Of a stretch of DNA of 64,000 nt, positions 52,665 through 61,378 are shown piece after piece. The DNA is from Prescottella defluvii (GTDB lineage Bacteria; Actinomycetota; Actinomycetes; Mycobacteriales; Mycobacteriaceae): the NCBI RefSeq assembly GCF_000738775.1, contig NZ_JPOC01000069.1, positions 1 through 64,000 on the forward strand, given 5' to 3'. A program made the position numbers and the translations under genes. Within the stretch, counting starts at the first letter, position 1. The number at the start of each line of letters is the position of its first letter. Under the pieces are notes generated by a model, which was not told the origin of the DNA, ran no database searches, and saw nothing but the letters and a program-made list of their open reading frames with translations.

Positions 52665-53062
52665 CAGGAGGCAGTGCGACCAGACGGATCGAAGTCCGGC
52701 GATGAACGCAGTCCATTGCAGGAATCGAGAGCCTTCTCTTCCATCCAGGACAGGAATGGACTCGCTTCTCGCAGATGCCGTGGCGTCCTACCACGGTGTG
52801 CCGGACCGGCGACCCGGCCCAGAGAATCGTCGGGCCGGGCTGACCCTGCTGGGCATGGACACCTCGCCTGAGGGATTACAGGTTCATCGCCGGCCGCGGA
52901 GGATTGGGATCAAATCGATTGGCAACCTTGAAAATTCGTTCATCGATGCCAGTGCACGACCCTGCGCGCCTTACGGACTTTGCGGCCGTTACATAGGCCG
53001 GCTCAGCAATCACATCGAAGTGAGGATCAACGGATGATTTCAGAAAGGAGACGACTGCAGCG
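52665..53062. other. Intergenic stretch before the permease genes
   Basis: About 400 bp without a recognisable gene. AGAAAGGAGA at 53041-53050 is the ribosome site for the permease. A frame from 52648 to 53037 is open but matches nothing and lacks a start signal. A separate promoter for the permease-ATPase genes may lie here; no clear -35/-10 pair was found. Confidence 0.4.
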
Positions 53063-54016
53063 ATGACCAAGGCCGTGTTCAAGAAGATCGGCGAACTTGT
53101 TGTCGTGCTCTTCGTCGTCAGCCTCGGCACCTTTGGACTGGTGTCGCTTATCCCCGGCGATCCGTCGGTGGCCGCACTCGGAGAAGGGCGCACCCCCGAG
53201 GAGTACGCCCAGGCCCGGCTCGAGATGGGTCTGGACGACCCGTTCTTCACGCGCTATTGGCACTGGCTCTCCAACGCCCTGCAAGGTGACCTCGGAAGGT
53301 CACTGGTACCGCCGCAGAGCGACGTGATGGAGCGCATCGGCGCAGCCCTGCCCGTGAGCGTCCAGCTCGCCATCATGGGCCTGTTCATCGCGCTCGTCGT
53401 GGCGATCCCGCTCGCGATGTGGTCCGCGCGTCACCAGGGCGGCCTGATCGACCGGATCATCAGCGCCTGCACCTTCGGTGTGCTGTCGATCCCCAGCTTC
53501 CTCTCCGGTCTGCTGCTGATCATGCTGTTCGTGAACCACCTCGGCTGGTTCCCCCGCTCGCAGTGGGTGCGCATCTCCGAGGGCATTGGCGAGAACTTGT
53601 ACCACGCGATCCTGCCGGCGATTGCGATCAGCCTGCTCGAGATGGCGATGTTCCTGCGGATCCTGCGCAGCGACCTGATCACCACCCTGCAGGAGAACTT
53701 CATCCTGGTCTCCAAGGCCAAGGGCACGTCCAACATGAGACTGCTGGTGAGCGACGCGCTGCGGCCGTCCTCGTTCTCCCTGATCACGATGCTCGGTCTC
53801 GTGATCGGCTCGATGATCGGCTCGACCGTCATCGTCGAGACGCTGTTCTCGCTACCCGGTTTGGGCTCACTGATCGTGCGTGCCGCCCAGCAGGGCGACA
53901 TGCCGATGGTCCAGGGCGCCGTGCTGGTGATCGCGGTCATCTACGTGGTGGCTAACGGAATCATCGATATCTCCTATGGATACCTCGACCCGAGGAGCCG
54001 ACGAGCCCATGTCTAA
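53063..54016 (+). CDS. ABC transporter permease (DppB-type)
   Basis: 317 aa with six predicted membrane helices. The N-terminal helix is LVVVLFVVSLGTFGLVSLIPGDP. The EAA-type loop around ILRSDLITTLQENFILVSKAKGTSNMRLLVSDALRPS contacts the ATPase, and VIVETLFSLPGLGSLIVRAAQQGDMPMVQGAVLV is the conserved late segment. It forms the membrane channel with the next gene product. GAAAGGAG precedes the ATG; the 3' end overlaps the second permease gene by 8 bp. Confidence 0.9.
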   Translation: MTKAVFKKIGELVVVLFVVSLGTFGLVSLIPGDPSVAALGEGRTPEEYAQARLEMGLDDPFFTRYWHWLSNALQGDLGRSLVPPQSDVMERIGAALPVSVQLAIMGLFIALVVAIPLAMWSARHQGGLIDRIISACTFGVLSIPSFLSGLLLIMLFVNHLGWFPRSQWVRISEGIGENLYHAILPAIAISLLEMAMFLRILRSDLITTLQENFILVSKAKGTSNMRLLVSDALRPSSFSLITMLGLVIGSMIGSTVIVETLFSLPGLGSLIVRAAQQGDMPMVQGAVLVIAVIYVVANGIIDISYGYLDPRSRRAHV

Positions 54017-55139
54017 TCTCACCCATCCCGACCTCAACGACCCGGAACAGGCCATTCCGGCCGCGGCCCAGGGCGCTGCCGTGATCGTGGCCGAACCACC
54101 GGCTCCTGACATCATGCCGGGGACCACGAGCGAGCGACGCGACCTCTATGTCCGCGGCGGCATCCTATTGGCGATCGGGGTCATCGCGTTGGGCTTCGCG
54201 CTCGGCGCAGGCCCCGTCGTGATGGCGCTGCGCGTCATCGTCGGCATCATCGGCCTCATCGGCATCTACATGGGGTTCCGCCGCATTGGCCTGGCCAAGT
54301 TCGGTGGGGACTTCGACCTGACGTTCGTCCTGTCCTGCATGTGGCTGGTCTTCATCGTGGGTATCGCGATCCTCGCGCCGCTGCTTCCGCTGGCTGAGTA
54401 CAAGGACACGAAGAAGACGCTCTCGGCCAAGGGCTTCGCTCCGCCGAGCCTCTTCTCCGATCATCCGCTCGGCACCAACAACTTCGGCCTCGACATGCTG
54501 GCCCGCTCCATCTACGGCGCGCGGTCCTCGCTCGTCGTCGCCGTCACGGCCGTGCTCATCGGGATCATCATCGGTGGCGCGATCGGCATCCTCGCCGGCT
54601 ACTTCGGCGGCGTGGTCGACTCCGTGATCGGTGTCCTGACCAACTCGCTGCTCGCGGTCCCGGCGCTGATCCTGCTGATCGCTCTGGCCGCGGTGCTCGA
54701 GCCGAGCCTGATGAACATCTCGTTCGCGCTCTCGGTACTCGCGATACCGTCGATGATCCGTATCGCGCGAGCGAATACGCTGACATTCTCGCAACGGGAG
54801 TTCGTGCTCGCCGCCCGCGCGATGGGCGCAACCCGCTGGCGCGTGATGGTGCGCGAACTCGCTCCGAACGTGGCGTTGCCGCTCGCCTCGCTGGGCATGG
54901 TGATGATCTCCGTACTGATCGTGGCGGAGGCCTCGCTGAGCTTCCTCGGTCTCGGCATCCAGCCGCCGATTCCGACCTGGGGCAACATGATCGCCGAGGG
55001 TCAGGGCGGCGTGCTCGAGAAGCACGCGTTCATCGTGTTCGTTCCCGGCATGTTCCTGTTCCTGACCGTCTTCTCTTTCAACATCGTCGGCGAGAAGGCC
55101 CAGAAGGCCACCGGCGGCTCGCGCGAGGCCAAGCTGTGA
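54009..55139 (+). CDS. ABC transporter permease (DppC-type) with an extended N-terminus
   Basis: 376 aa, about 80 residues longer than a typical DppC. The extension (residues 1-110) contains two extra hydrophobic segments (GGILLAIGVIALGFALGAGPVVMALR and VIVGIIGLIGIYMGFRRIGL) ahead of the usual first helix. The standard domain shows HPLGTNNFGLDMLARSIYGARSSL, the EAA-like loop FVLAARAMGATRWRVMVRELAPN, and ASLSFLGLGIQPPIPTWGNMIAEG. ATG at 54009 overlaps the first permease by 8 bp. Confidence 0.88.
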   Translation: MSNLTHPDLNDPEQAIPAAAQGAAVIVAEPPAPDIMPGTTSERRDLYVRGGILLAIGVIALGFALGAGPVVMALRVIVGIIGLIGIYMGFRRIGLAKFGGDFDLTFVLSCMWLVFIVGIAILAPLLPLAEYKDTKKTLSAKGFAPPSLFSDHPLGTNNFGLDMLARSIYGARSSLVVAVTAVLIGIIIGGAIGILAGYFGGVVDSVIGVLTNSLLAVPALILLIALAAVLEPSLMNISFALSVLAIPSMIRIARANTLTFSQREFVLAARAMGATRWRVMVRELAPNVALPLASLGMVMISVLIVAEASLSFLGLGIQPPIPTWGNMIAEGQGGVLEKHAFIVFVPGMFLFLTVFSFNIVGEKAQKATGGSREAKL

Positions 55140-55167
55140 TGGCCCTGTACGGCAAAGGAAGTGACCG

Positions 55168-56298
55168 ATGAGCAAGCATTCGAACAACACTGAAACCAAC
55201 AGCGGCTCCACCGCTGCCCCGGCAGGCACCCCGCTCCTCACGGTCGAGAACGTCTCCACGCACTTTCGCACCAAGCGCGGCCAGCTGCGCGCAGTCGACG
55301 GCGTCTCGCTCACCGTCGACGCCGGCGAGACCCTGGGCCTGGTCGGTGAGTCCGGCTCCGGCAAGTCGGTGCTGGGCCAGACCGTCATGGGCCTGATCTC
55401 CAGCGACGGCGCCACCACGGTGACCGGCAAGATCGTCTTCGGGGGCCGCGACATGCAGACGCTGACCCGCAAAGAGCAGCAGAAGCTGTGGGGCAACGAC
55501 ATCGCGATGGTGTTCCAGGATCCGATGACGGCGCTGAACCCGTTCAAGCACATCGGCACGCATCTGACCGAGTCGATCCGTGCCCACCTGGGCCTCGACA
55601 AGCTGCAGGCCCGTGAGCGTGCCATCGAGCTGCTTCGCAAAGTGCGTATCCCCGAGCCGACCCGGCGCGTGGACCAGTATCCACACGAACTCTCGGGCGG
55701 CATGCGCCAGCGCGTAGTCATCGCGATGGCCCTGGCCTGCGATCCGACCCTCACCATCGCCGACGAGCCGACCACCGCGCTCGACGTCACGGTCCAGAAG
55801 CAGATCCTCGAACTGCTCGACCAGCTCCGCAAGGAGATGGGGATGGCAGGGATCTTGGTCAGCCACGACCTCGGAGTCGTCGCGGGCCAGACGGACCGTG
55901 TAGCCGTGATGTACGCGGGCCGCATCGTCGAGACGGCGCCGACGCGCCAACTCTTCGACGCGCCCCGACACCCGTACACGCAGGCGCTCCTCGCCGCCAT
56001 TCCCCGCATCGCGGATGAGCCCCACCAGGTGCTCGACGCCATCGAGGGCGGCCTGCCCGACATGACCAAGCCGATCCGCGGCTGCTCCTTCGCGACCCGC
56101 TGCCTCTACGCGCAGGAGAAGTGCCGGACGCAGACGCCGGAGCTGGTGGCCACGGCCGATACCGCGGATGCCAGGCATCCCCACGAGGCGGCCTGTCACT
56201 TCCCGGTCGGCACCCCTGAGGGCGACGCGGCGCTGGCGGCCAACCACAAGGCCGGGCGCACCGCGACCGGCCGCGAGCTGACTTTGGAGGCTGTGTAA
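55168..56298 (+). CDS. ABC transporter ATPase (DppD-type)
   Basis: 376 aa. Walker A is GESGSGKSVLG (about residues 68-78), the signature is LSGGMRQRVVIAMALACDP, and Walker B is LTIADEPTTALDVTVQ; the H-loop is VSHDLGVVAGQ. The C-terminal oligopeptide-transporter domain has GCSFATRCLYAQEKC, the cysteine cluster of the family. AAAGGAA lies upstream of the ATG. It ends with TAATG, sharing one base with the next ATPase start. It pairs with that ATPase to drive the importer. Confidence 0.92.
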   Translation: MSKHSNNTETNSGSTAAPAGTPLLTVENVSTHFRTKRGQLRAVDGVSLTVDAGETLGLVGESGSGKSVLGQTVMGLISSDGATTVTGKIVFGGRDMQTLTRKEQQKLWGNDIAMVFQDPMTALNPFKHIGTHLTESIRAHLGLDKLQARERAIELLRKVRIPEPTRRVDQYPHELSGGMRQRVVIAMALACDPTLTIADEPTTALDVTVQKQILELLDQLRKEMGMAGILVSHDLGVVAGQTDRVAVMYAGRIVETAPTRQLFDAPRHPYTQALLAAIPRIADEPHQVLDAIEGGLPDMTKPIRGCSFATRCLYAQEKCRTQTPELVATADTADARHPHEAACHFPVGTPEGDAALAANHKAGRTATGRELTLEAV

Positions 56299-57284
56299 TG
56301 GCTGGCAGTGGCACCGCGCATCTGCGGGTGGATCACAAGCGGATCCTCACCGTCGAGGACCTGGTCGTGGAATTCCCGGCCGGCAAGCAAACCGTGCACG
56401 CGGTCTCGGGCATCAGCTTCGACCTGGTCCCGGGCGAGACGCTGGGAATCGTCGGCGAGTCCGGCTGTGGCAAGTCCACGGCCGGCAGGGCCATCATGCA
56501 GCTGCCGAAGCCCACCTCGGGCGAGATCGTGCTCGACGGCATCGACTTGGGCGGGCTCTCGTCGAAGAACCTGCGGACCATGCGCGCGCAGATGCAGATG
56601 ATCATGCAGGACCCGATCTCCTCGCTGAACCCGCGCCGCAAGGTCAAGCACCTCATCACCGAGGGCGTGCGAATCTGGGGCGTCACGGGCAAGGCCAAAC
56701 TGGAGTCCATGGGCCGCGAGATGCTCAACGCTGTGGGTCTGAACCCGGACATGGTGTGGGAGAAGACCTCCCACGAGCTCTCGGGCGGCCAGTGCCAGCG
56801 CATCTGTATCGCGCGGGCGCTGATGCTCAAGCCGAAGCTACTGATCTGCGATGAGCCGGTCTCCAGCCTCGACGTGTCCGTACAGGCGCAGGTCCTGAAC
56901 CTTCTCGAGGAGACCAAGAAGGAATTCGAGTTCACGATGATCTTCATCGCCCACAACATGGCGGTGGTCAAGAACATCAGCGACCGGATGATGGTGATGT
57001 ACCTCGGCAAGGTCTGCGAGGTCATCCCGACCGATGACGTGCAGAGCACGGCACGGCACCCATATACGCGGCTGCTACTGGCGTCGATTCCTGATCCGGA
57101 TCGTGCCCGCGACGCCGAGGACGAACTCGCGACCATCGAGGGGGATCTGCCCTCGCCGCTGAACCCGCCGTCGGGCTGCCGCTTCCGCACACGCTGCCCG
57201 TTGGCGACCGAGCGCTGCGCGCAGGAGGAGCCGTTGCTGCAGGAGGTCGGCATGGGCCACTTCGTGGCCTGCCACAACGTGTAG
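56298..57284 (+). CDS. ABC transporter ATPase (DppF-type)
   Basis: 328 aa. Walker A GESGCGKSTAGRAIMQL, Walker B LLICDEPVSSLDVSVQ, H-loop IAHNMAVVKNISDR. The signature is LSGGQCQRICIARAL, with Cys where Arg is common (LSGGQRQR); the change is not in a catalytic residue. The C-terminal peptide-transporter domain has GCRFRTRCPLATERC. Last gene of the transporter operon. A weak 7-bp hairpin (57294-57300 with 57311-57317) follows. Confidence 0.9.
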   Translation: MAGSGTAHLRVDHKRILTVEDLVVEFPAGKQTVHAVSGISFDLVPGETLGIVGESGCGKSTAGRAIMQLPKPTSGEIVLDGIDLGGLSSKNLRTMRAQMQMIMQDPISSLNPRRKVKHLITEGVRIWGVTGKAKLESMGREMLNAVGLNPDMVWEKTSHELSGGQCQRICIARALMLKPKLLICDEPVSSLDVSVQAQVLNLLEETKKEFEFTMIFIAHNMAVVKNISDRMMVMYLGKVCEVIPTDDVQSTARHPYTRLLLASIPDPDRARDAEDELATIEGDLPSPLNPPSGCRFRTRCPLATERCAQEEPLLQEVGMGHFVACHNV

Positions 57285-58307
57285 TCCGAGCCTGTTTCGC
57301 TCCCTCGCGGGCGAAACTGCAGTTGGCGGTCGTCATACGTTTTCTGCAGGCTGGTCGACAGCGTCCGGTGGGGTCGCGGAATCGGTGTGCGGGAATGCCG
57401 TGAGCACAACGGCCTTCCCGCCGCCCATCATTGCACCACCCTCCGGAAGATCCCGCATGCTGTCGGTGGTCGTATACCATTGACGGGCACGGACTTCCGG
57501 ATAGCCGGACGCGAACTCCAGATTGATCGAGGCCACCACCACCGACGCCTGCTCAATCGAGACCCCAGACAGGCAGGTTCGGCATGCCCTGAGTCTTGCC
57601 TGCCGCTGCCCCGCCAACAGACTGTTGCACCACAGCAGTTTTCAGACCGACATGCAGGTCGGACATCACCTATCCGACTTGCGACGAAGGCGATATACAC
57701 CTGCGCTGATCACATGCGGACCGAGTTGGTGACCGCGGCTGTCTACATGGCCGTCGAGACGCAGGCATGGTCGGCTGACAGGCACAATCATGCACTTGGA
57801 CAGAGACTCTCAGTGCACCGCTGCGGCGACGACTCAGACCTGCGAGCGGCATGGACTCTGCAGCCAATGGGACGGACCCGGACGTGTTGGGATAGCGCCG
57901 GCCCCGAATCTCTGTGGTCGACTCCAAATACGAACTTTGCTACCGAGTAAGCTACGTCCAGAATGTTGAACTAGTTGCCGCAGTCGATAACTGACTGATC
58001 TACTGCAACACTACGCGGAGGCACTCCACGATCAGGATGCTCAGCCCACTGCAGTGAGGCACCTGTGCCGTGGGCGGGCAGGGACGTGTCGGCATGATCG
58101 AGATGGGTCATCGCGCAGTATCTTGGGTTGAGTCACTTTGATCGGCAAGGCGTTCACCACTACGCGATGGCCCGCCGCCGTCATGGCAGCGATACGCGGC
58201 CAATCCGGCTGGTCAGGGCCTCACCAAATGCCCACCACCCCCTGGACTCCTCCTATGGGAGCCCAGGCTGCGAGATGCGGTGCCGGCTGCCCGGCACCAC
58301 GGCGTCG
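57285..58307. other. 1-kb intergenic region, probably with gene remnants
   Basis: No intact gene. On the minus strand a frame ending near 57333 (VVVASINLEFASGYPEVRARQW, then TTTDSMRDLPEGGAMMGGGKAVVLTAFPHTD) reads like real protein sequence, but it lacks a start signal and family and may be a fragment. The part 57700-58100 is less GC-rich. No transposase or tRNA is visible. Confidence 0.45.
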
Positions 58308-59069
58308 TCACGCTGCCGTGAAGCCTGCGTCGATTGTCAGGACACTCCCGATCGCCGATGCGGCACCGGGCGAACTCAGCCACATAATGCCCGAGGCGAT
58401 CTCTTCAGGTGTGCTGTACCGTCCCAGCGGATATCCAGCACCGCCTTTGGATGGTGCCTCGCCTTCGAAAGAGTCCACGATCCGGTCGGCCATAGGTGTC
58501 TGGACGCCAGATGGACATACCGCGTTGATACGCACTCCGTTTCGCGCATACTGCAATCCGGCGCTACGAGTGAGGCCGAGGACGGCATGCTTGGAAGCGC
58601 TGTAGATGGCAGAGCGAGCGGAGCCGACCAAACCCGCGCCGGATGAGACGTTCACGATGGTGCCGCCCTCCGCCTGTTTCATCATCTGTTCGATCTGCGC
58701 TCGCATACAGTGCCAGACGCCCCGAAGATTCACGTCCATGGTGCGATCGAAGAGTGCGTCATCCTCTTCCAGAAGCTTCTTCGTTGCTCCTTCGACGCCG
58801 GCTGCATTGACAGCGGAGTCCAGTCTTCCCCATCGAGAGACAGTCGCCTCAACTGCTGCTCGCACTTCGTCACCCTGTGTAATGTCACAATGTAACGCCA
58901 GTGCCTCCGAACGGATTTCCTCGATCTGATTGACGACTTCCGCGAGCGCTTCCCTGTTGCGATCGACGACAGCCACCTTTCCGCCTTGTGCCGCGAACGC
59001 CAGTGCCGATGCTTTCCCGATACCGGATGCCGCTCCGGTAATGAAAATCGTCTTGTTCTCAAAGTCCAC
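58308..59069 (-). CDS. SDR-family oxidoreductase
   Basis: 253 aa classical SDR. TGAASGIGKAS is the cofactor loop, NAAGVEG and the catalytic Ser in IVNVSSGAGLV, Tyr/Lys in YSASKHAVLGLTRS, and C-terminal GSVLTIDAGFTAA are present. A GTG start at 59069 follows AGAGG. The sequence is typical of dehydrogenases for cyclic alcohols or diols. It lies downstream of the phthalate-type operon with its own short control region (59070-59209) and may be transcribed with it. Confidence 0.83.
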   Translation of the reverse strand: MDFENKTIFITGAASGIGKASALAFAAQGGKVAVVDRNREALAEVVNQIEEIRSEALALHCDITQGDEVRAAVEATVSRWGRLDSAVNAAGVEGATKKLLEEDDALFDRTMDVNLRGVWHCMRAQIEQMMKQAEGGTIVNVSSGAGLVGSARSAIYSASKHAVLGLTRSAGLQYARNGVRINAVCPSGVQTPMADRIVDSFEGEAPSKGGAGYPLGRYSTPEEIASGIMWLSSPGAASAIGSVLTIDAGFTAA

Positions 59070-59090
59070 TACACTGAACCTCTCGGGAGT

Positions 59091-59106
59091 GTGAGCTAGT
59101 GCTCAC
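59091..59106. promoter_or_regulatory. Inverted repeat before the SDR gene
   Basis: GTGAGC (59091-59096) and GCTCAC (59101-59106) are perfect arms around TAGT, 22-37 bp upstream of the SDR start. It may be an operator or a short RNA hairpin; no regulator can be assigned. Confidence 0.45.
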
Positions 59107-59209
59107 CGATATCTTGGAAGTCGGAATCTGCACTGCTGTCTGCGTATGCCATCGGACAGCCTCGCGTCGTGAATCGAGCCAAGTTGCAGGATGCGTCCCC
59201 GCAATGTCC

Positions 59210-59944
59210 TCAAGGTTGCGTGCCGAGCCGGGACACCTCGTGGCGCCAAGCGGCGCCGATGTTGAGACCAGCACCCAGGTTCGGCAGGTCCGCCAGATCC
59301 TCGGCACCGATCGGCACCAGCGTGCCGCCCGCCGAGACGATGGACAACGACAGCGAGGCGATCACGTCGACAGAGATAGCGCGAAGCACCGCCTCCTGCA
59401 CCGACGCGCCGGTGGACGTGAGGCCATGGCCGCGCATGAGCACCACCGGCCGATCGCCCAGGGAATCGGCCACATCGTCGCCCAGGGCAGGGTTGTGAAT
59501 CAAAGCGGCCCTGGGGAATACGGGCACTCCCCCGTGTGCCAGCACCGCTCCCGGGATGTCGTAGGCCCCGACGATGGGCAGGATGGGCAGCCCTGCGAGA
59601 TCGGCGGCCACGACATTGTGCGGGTGCGCGTGAACCACAGAGATGACATCCGGACGGCGCATGAGGATCCGGCTGTGCAGCGGCAACTCGTACGGCACGG
59701 TGTAGCCGCCGTCCAGTTCGCCGGCAGCACCCGGCTCACCGGTGAACCCCACCAGGCGGATGTCCTCCGGGGTGGTGTGTAGCAGCCCGCGCTCCCGTGG
59801 GCCCCGACAGCGGATCAGCATCCGCGACTCGTCGATCCGGAAGCTGATGTGCCCCAGGATCCCCGGGGCCAGCTGCCGGGCGGCGAGCACGCGGCAGCCC
59901 TCGGCGACCAGCTCCCGGAGCTCGTCCAGTTCCCCGGGCCTCAT
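59210..59944 (-). CDS. phtC: Class II aldolase/adducin-family decarboxylase, 3,4-dihydroxyphthalate type
   Basis: 244 aa. The adducin-like fold shows GHISFRI, the metal-site histidines in SVVHAHPHNVVAA, and a third His in LMRGHGLTSTGASVQEAVLRA. In Gram-positive phthalate clusters the protein of this family decarboxylates 3,4-dihydroxyphthalate to protocatechuate. It overlaps the reductase gene by ATGA. The gene order alpha, beta, dehydrogenase, ferredoxin, reductase, decarboxylase is that of known phthalate operons, which supports the call. A broken paralogue lies at 50235-50525. Confidence 0.8.
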   Translation of the reverse strand: MRPGELDELRELVAEGCRVLAARQLAPGILGHISFRIDESRMLIRCRGPRERGLLHTTPEDIRLVGFTGEPGAAGELDGGYTVPYELPLHSRILMRRPDVISVVHAHPHNVVAADLAGLPILPIVGAYDIPGAVLAHGGVPVFPRAALIHNPALGDDVADSLGDRPVVLMRGHGLTSTGASVQEAVLRAISVDVIASLSLSIVSAGGTLVPIGAEDLADLPNLGAGLNIGAAWRHEVSRLGTQP

Positions 59945-61143
59945 GCCTGCACCGCCGTGCCGGCGATCTGCGCGTGGACCTGGTCGGCCGGGCCGCCGGC
60001 CGCGATGGTGCGCCGCAGCTGGACCGAGGCCTTAGGCCAGTTCACGGTCAACCCGCCGCTGGCCCGCCCGTCCGCGTCCTGCCAGATCGCGGCAAGCCGG
60101 AAGGGCTCCGCCTGCTCCACGACGACCGGGGTGCCCGTGATGTCGCGGGTGCCGAACAGCTGGATCTTCCAGTCGTACTGGTCGCTCCAGACGTAGGCCA
60201 CCGGGTCGTGCGGGACGGGGGCATCGGGTGCGAAGATGTTGTGCGCCACACAGTTCGCCTGCTCCACCGCGTTGGTCCAGTGCTCGACGCGGGACGCCTT
60301 CCCCTGTCGCGGTTGGTACCAACGGGCGATGTCGCCGACGGCGAAGATGTGCTCGGCGCCGGCCACTCGGCCGAACTCGTCGCACTCCACGCCGTCCTCG
60401 AGCGCCAGGCCCGAGGACTCCAGCCAGCGCGTGTTCAGTACCGCGCCGATACCGACGACGACGGCGTCCACGAGAAGGCTCGCCCCGTCGGAGAGTTCGG
60501 CCCTGATGCCGCCCTCCACATGCTCGAGGGTGTCGACGGTGGCACCGAAGCGCGCGTCCACCCCGTGCGCACGGTGCAACTCTGAGAAGCGCTGTCCCAG
60601 CTCATCTCCCATCACTCGCGCCATGGGGGTGGGCGCCGGGTCGACGATCGTGACCTCGATGCCCTGTTTGCGGGCGAGGGAGGCGACCTCCGCGCCGATG
60701 AAACCCGCGCCGACGACCAGCAGGTGACTCGCGCCCAGCAGGCTCTCCCGCAGCGCGCGGGCGTCCGCGATGGTGCGCAGCACGTGCACGCCGGGGACCG
60801 ACCACGGCGCCGGCCGGGCGGCCGCGCCGGTCGCGATGACCAGCTCCTCGTAGTCGAGAACAACCCCGTCGCCCAGCACGACCTGCCTGTCCTGCGGACG
60901 CAACTCGACTGCGGCCCTGCCCAATACGAGCTCGATGTCGAGCTCGCGCGCCTCCTCCGCGGTGAGCAGTGGAACGTGTGCGTCGCCGTCGAGCGGGGCC
61001 TTGGACAGCGGCGGCTTGTCGTACGGCAGATGCGACTCGGCCTCGACCACCGTCACCTTGCCGGCGTAGCCCTCATTGCGCAGCGCCCGGGCCGTGCGGA
61101 TACCGCCGACCGAGCCGCCGACGATGAGAACCCCGCCGCTCAC
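59941..61143 (-). CDS. phtAd: Ferredoxin-NAD(P) reductase of the ring-hydroxylating dioxygenase
   Basis: 400 aa FAD-dependent pyridine nucleotide reductase. The FAD motif VGGSVGGIRTARALR is at residues 7-21, the NAD motif VVGAGFIGAEVASLARKQG is in the middle, and AEHIFAVGDIARWYQ is the second FAD contact; a C-terminal dimerisation domain follows. It passes electrons from NADH to the ferredoxin. GTG at 61143 overlaps the ferredoxin stop by 4 bp; the longer frame upstream is a shadow of that gene. Confidence 0.88.
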   Translation of the reverse strand: MSGGVLIVGGSVGGIRTARALRNEGYAGKVTVVEAESHLPYDKPPLSKAPLDGDAHVPLLTAEEARELDIELVLGRAAVELRPQDRQVVLGDGVVLDYEELVIATGAAARPAPWSVPGVHVLRTIADARALRESLLGASHLLVVGAGFIGAEVASLARKQGIEVTIVDPAPTPMARVMGDELGQRFSELHRAHGVDARFGATVDTLEHVEGGIRAELSDGASLLVDAVVVGIGAVLNTRWLESSGLALEDGVECDEFGRVAGAEHIFAVGDIARWYQPRQGKASRVEHWTNAVEQANCVAHNIFAPDAPVPHDPVAYVWSDQYDWKIQLFGTRDITGTPVVVEQAEPFRLAAIWQDADGRASGGLTVNWPKASVQLRRTIAAGGPADQVHAQIAGTAVQA

Positions 61144-61337
61144 TCGTCCTCCAGCCAGAGGGCGTTGGCCGGGCAGCTCTTCGCCGCGGTCTCGACCCGC
61201 TGGCGGTCGGACTCGTCCACGCGGGTCTTGAGCAGCACCACGAGGCCGTCGTCGTCCATGTCGTAGACGTCGTCCGCCGCGACCACGCAGTTCGCGTAGC
61301 CCTGGCACAGTTCGAGGTTCGCCTTGAGAATTGCCAT
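61140..61337 (-). CDS. phtAc: [3Fe-4S]-type ferredoxin
   Basis: 65 aa. It has three cysteines in the order ELCQGYANC (Cys11, Cys17) and KSCPANAL (Cys55), the pattern of small actinobacterial 3Fe-4S ferredoxins that serve cytochromes P450 and some dioxygenases; the fourth cluster ligand is absent. Acidic overall (YDMDDDGLVV). AAGGATCC lies just upstream of the ATG. It carries electrons from the reductase to the Rieske dioxygenase. Phthalate dioxygenases of relatives are reported to use this ferredoxin type. Confidence 0.9.
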   Translation of the reverse strand: MAILKANLELCQGYANCVVAADDVYDMDDDGLVVLLKTRVDESDRQRVETAAKSCPANALWLEDE

Positions 61338-61378
61338 TTTGGGATCCTTCCTTCAGTAGGTCGCGCGGACCACGGCGT

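Noticed and set aside
53976-54008. Earlier ATG start for the DppC-type permease
   Set aside because: It would lengthen overlap with the first permease to 41 bp; the ATG at 54009 gives a usual short overlap and has AGGAG upstream.
54165-56069. 634-codon minus-strand frame over the transporter genes
   Set aside because: Antisense to DppC/DppD-type genes with full Walker and permease motifs.
57285-57320. Terminator after the transporter operon (7-bp stem)
   Set aside because: Stem too short and without U-tract to be listed as a separate feature; mentioned with the DppF-type gene.
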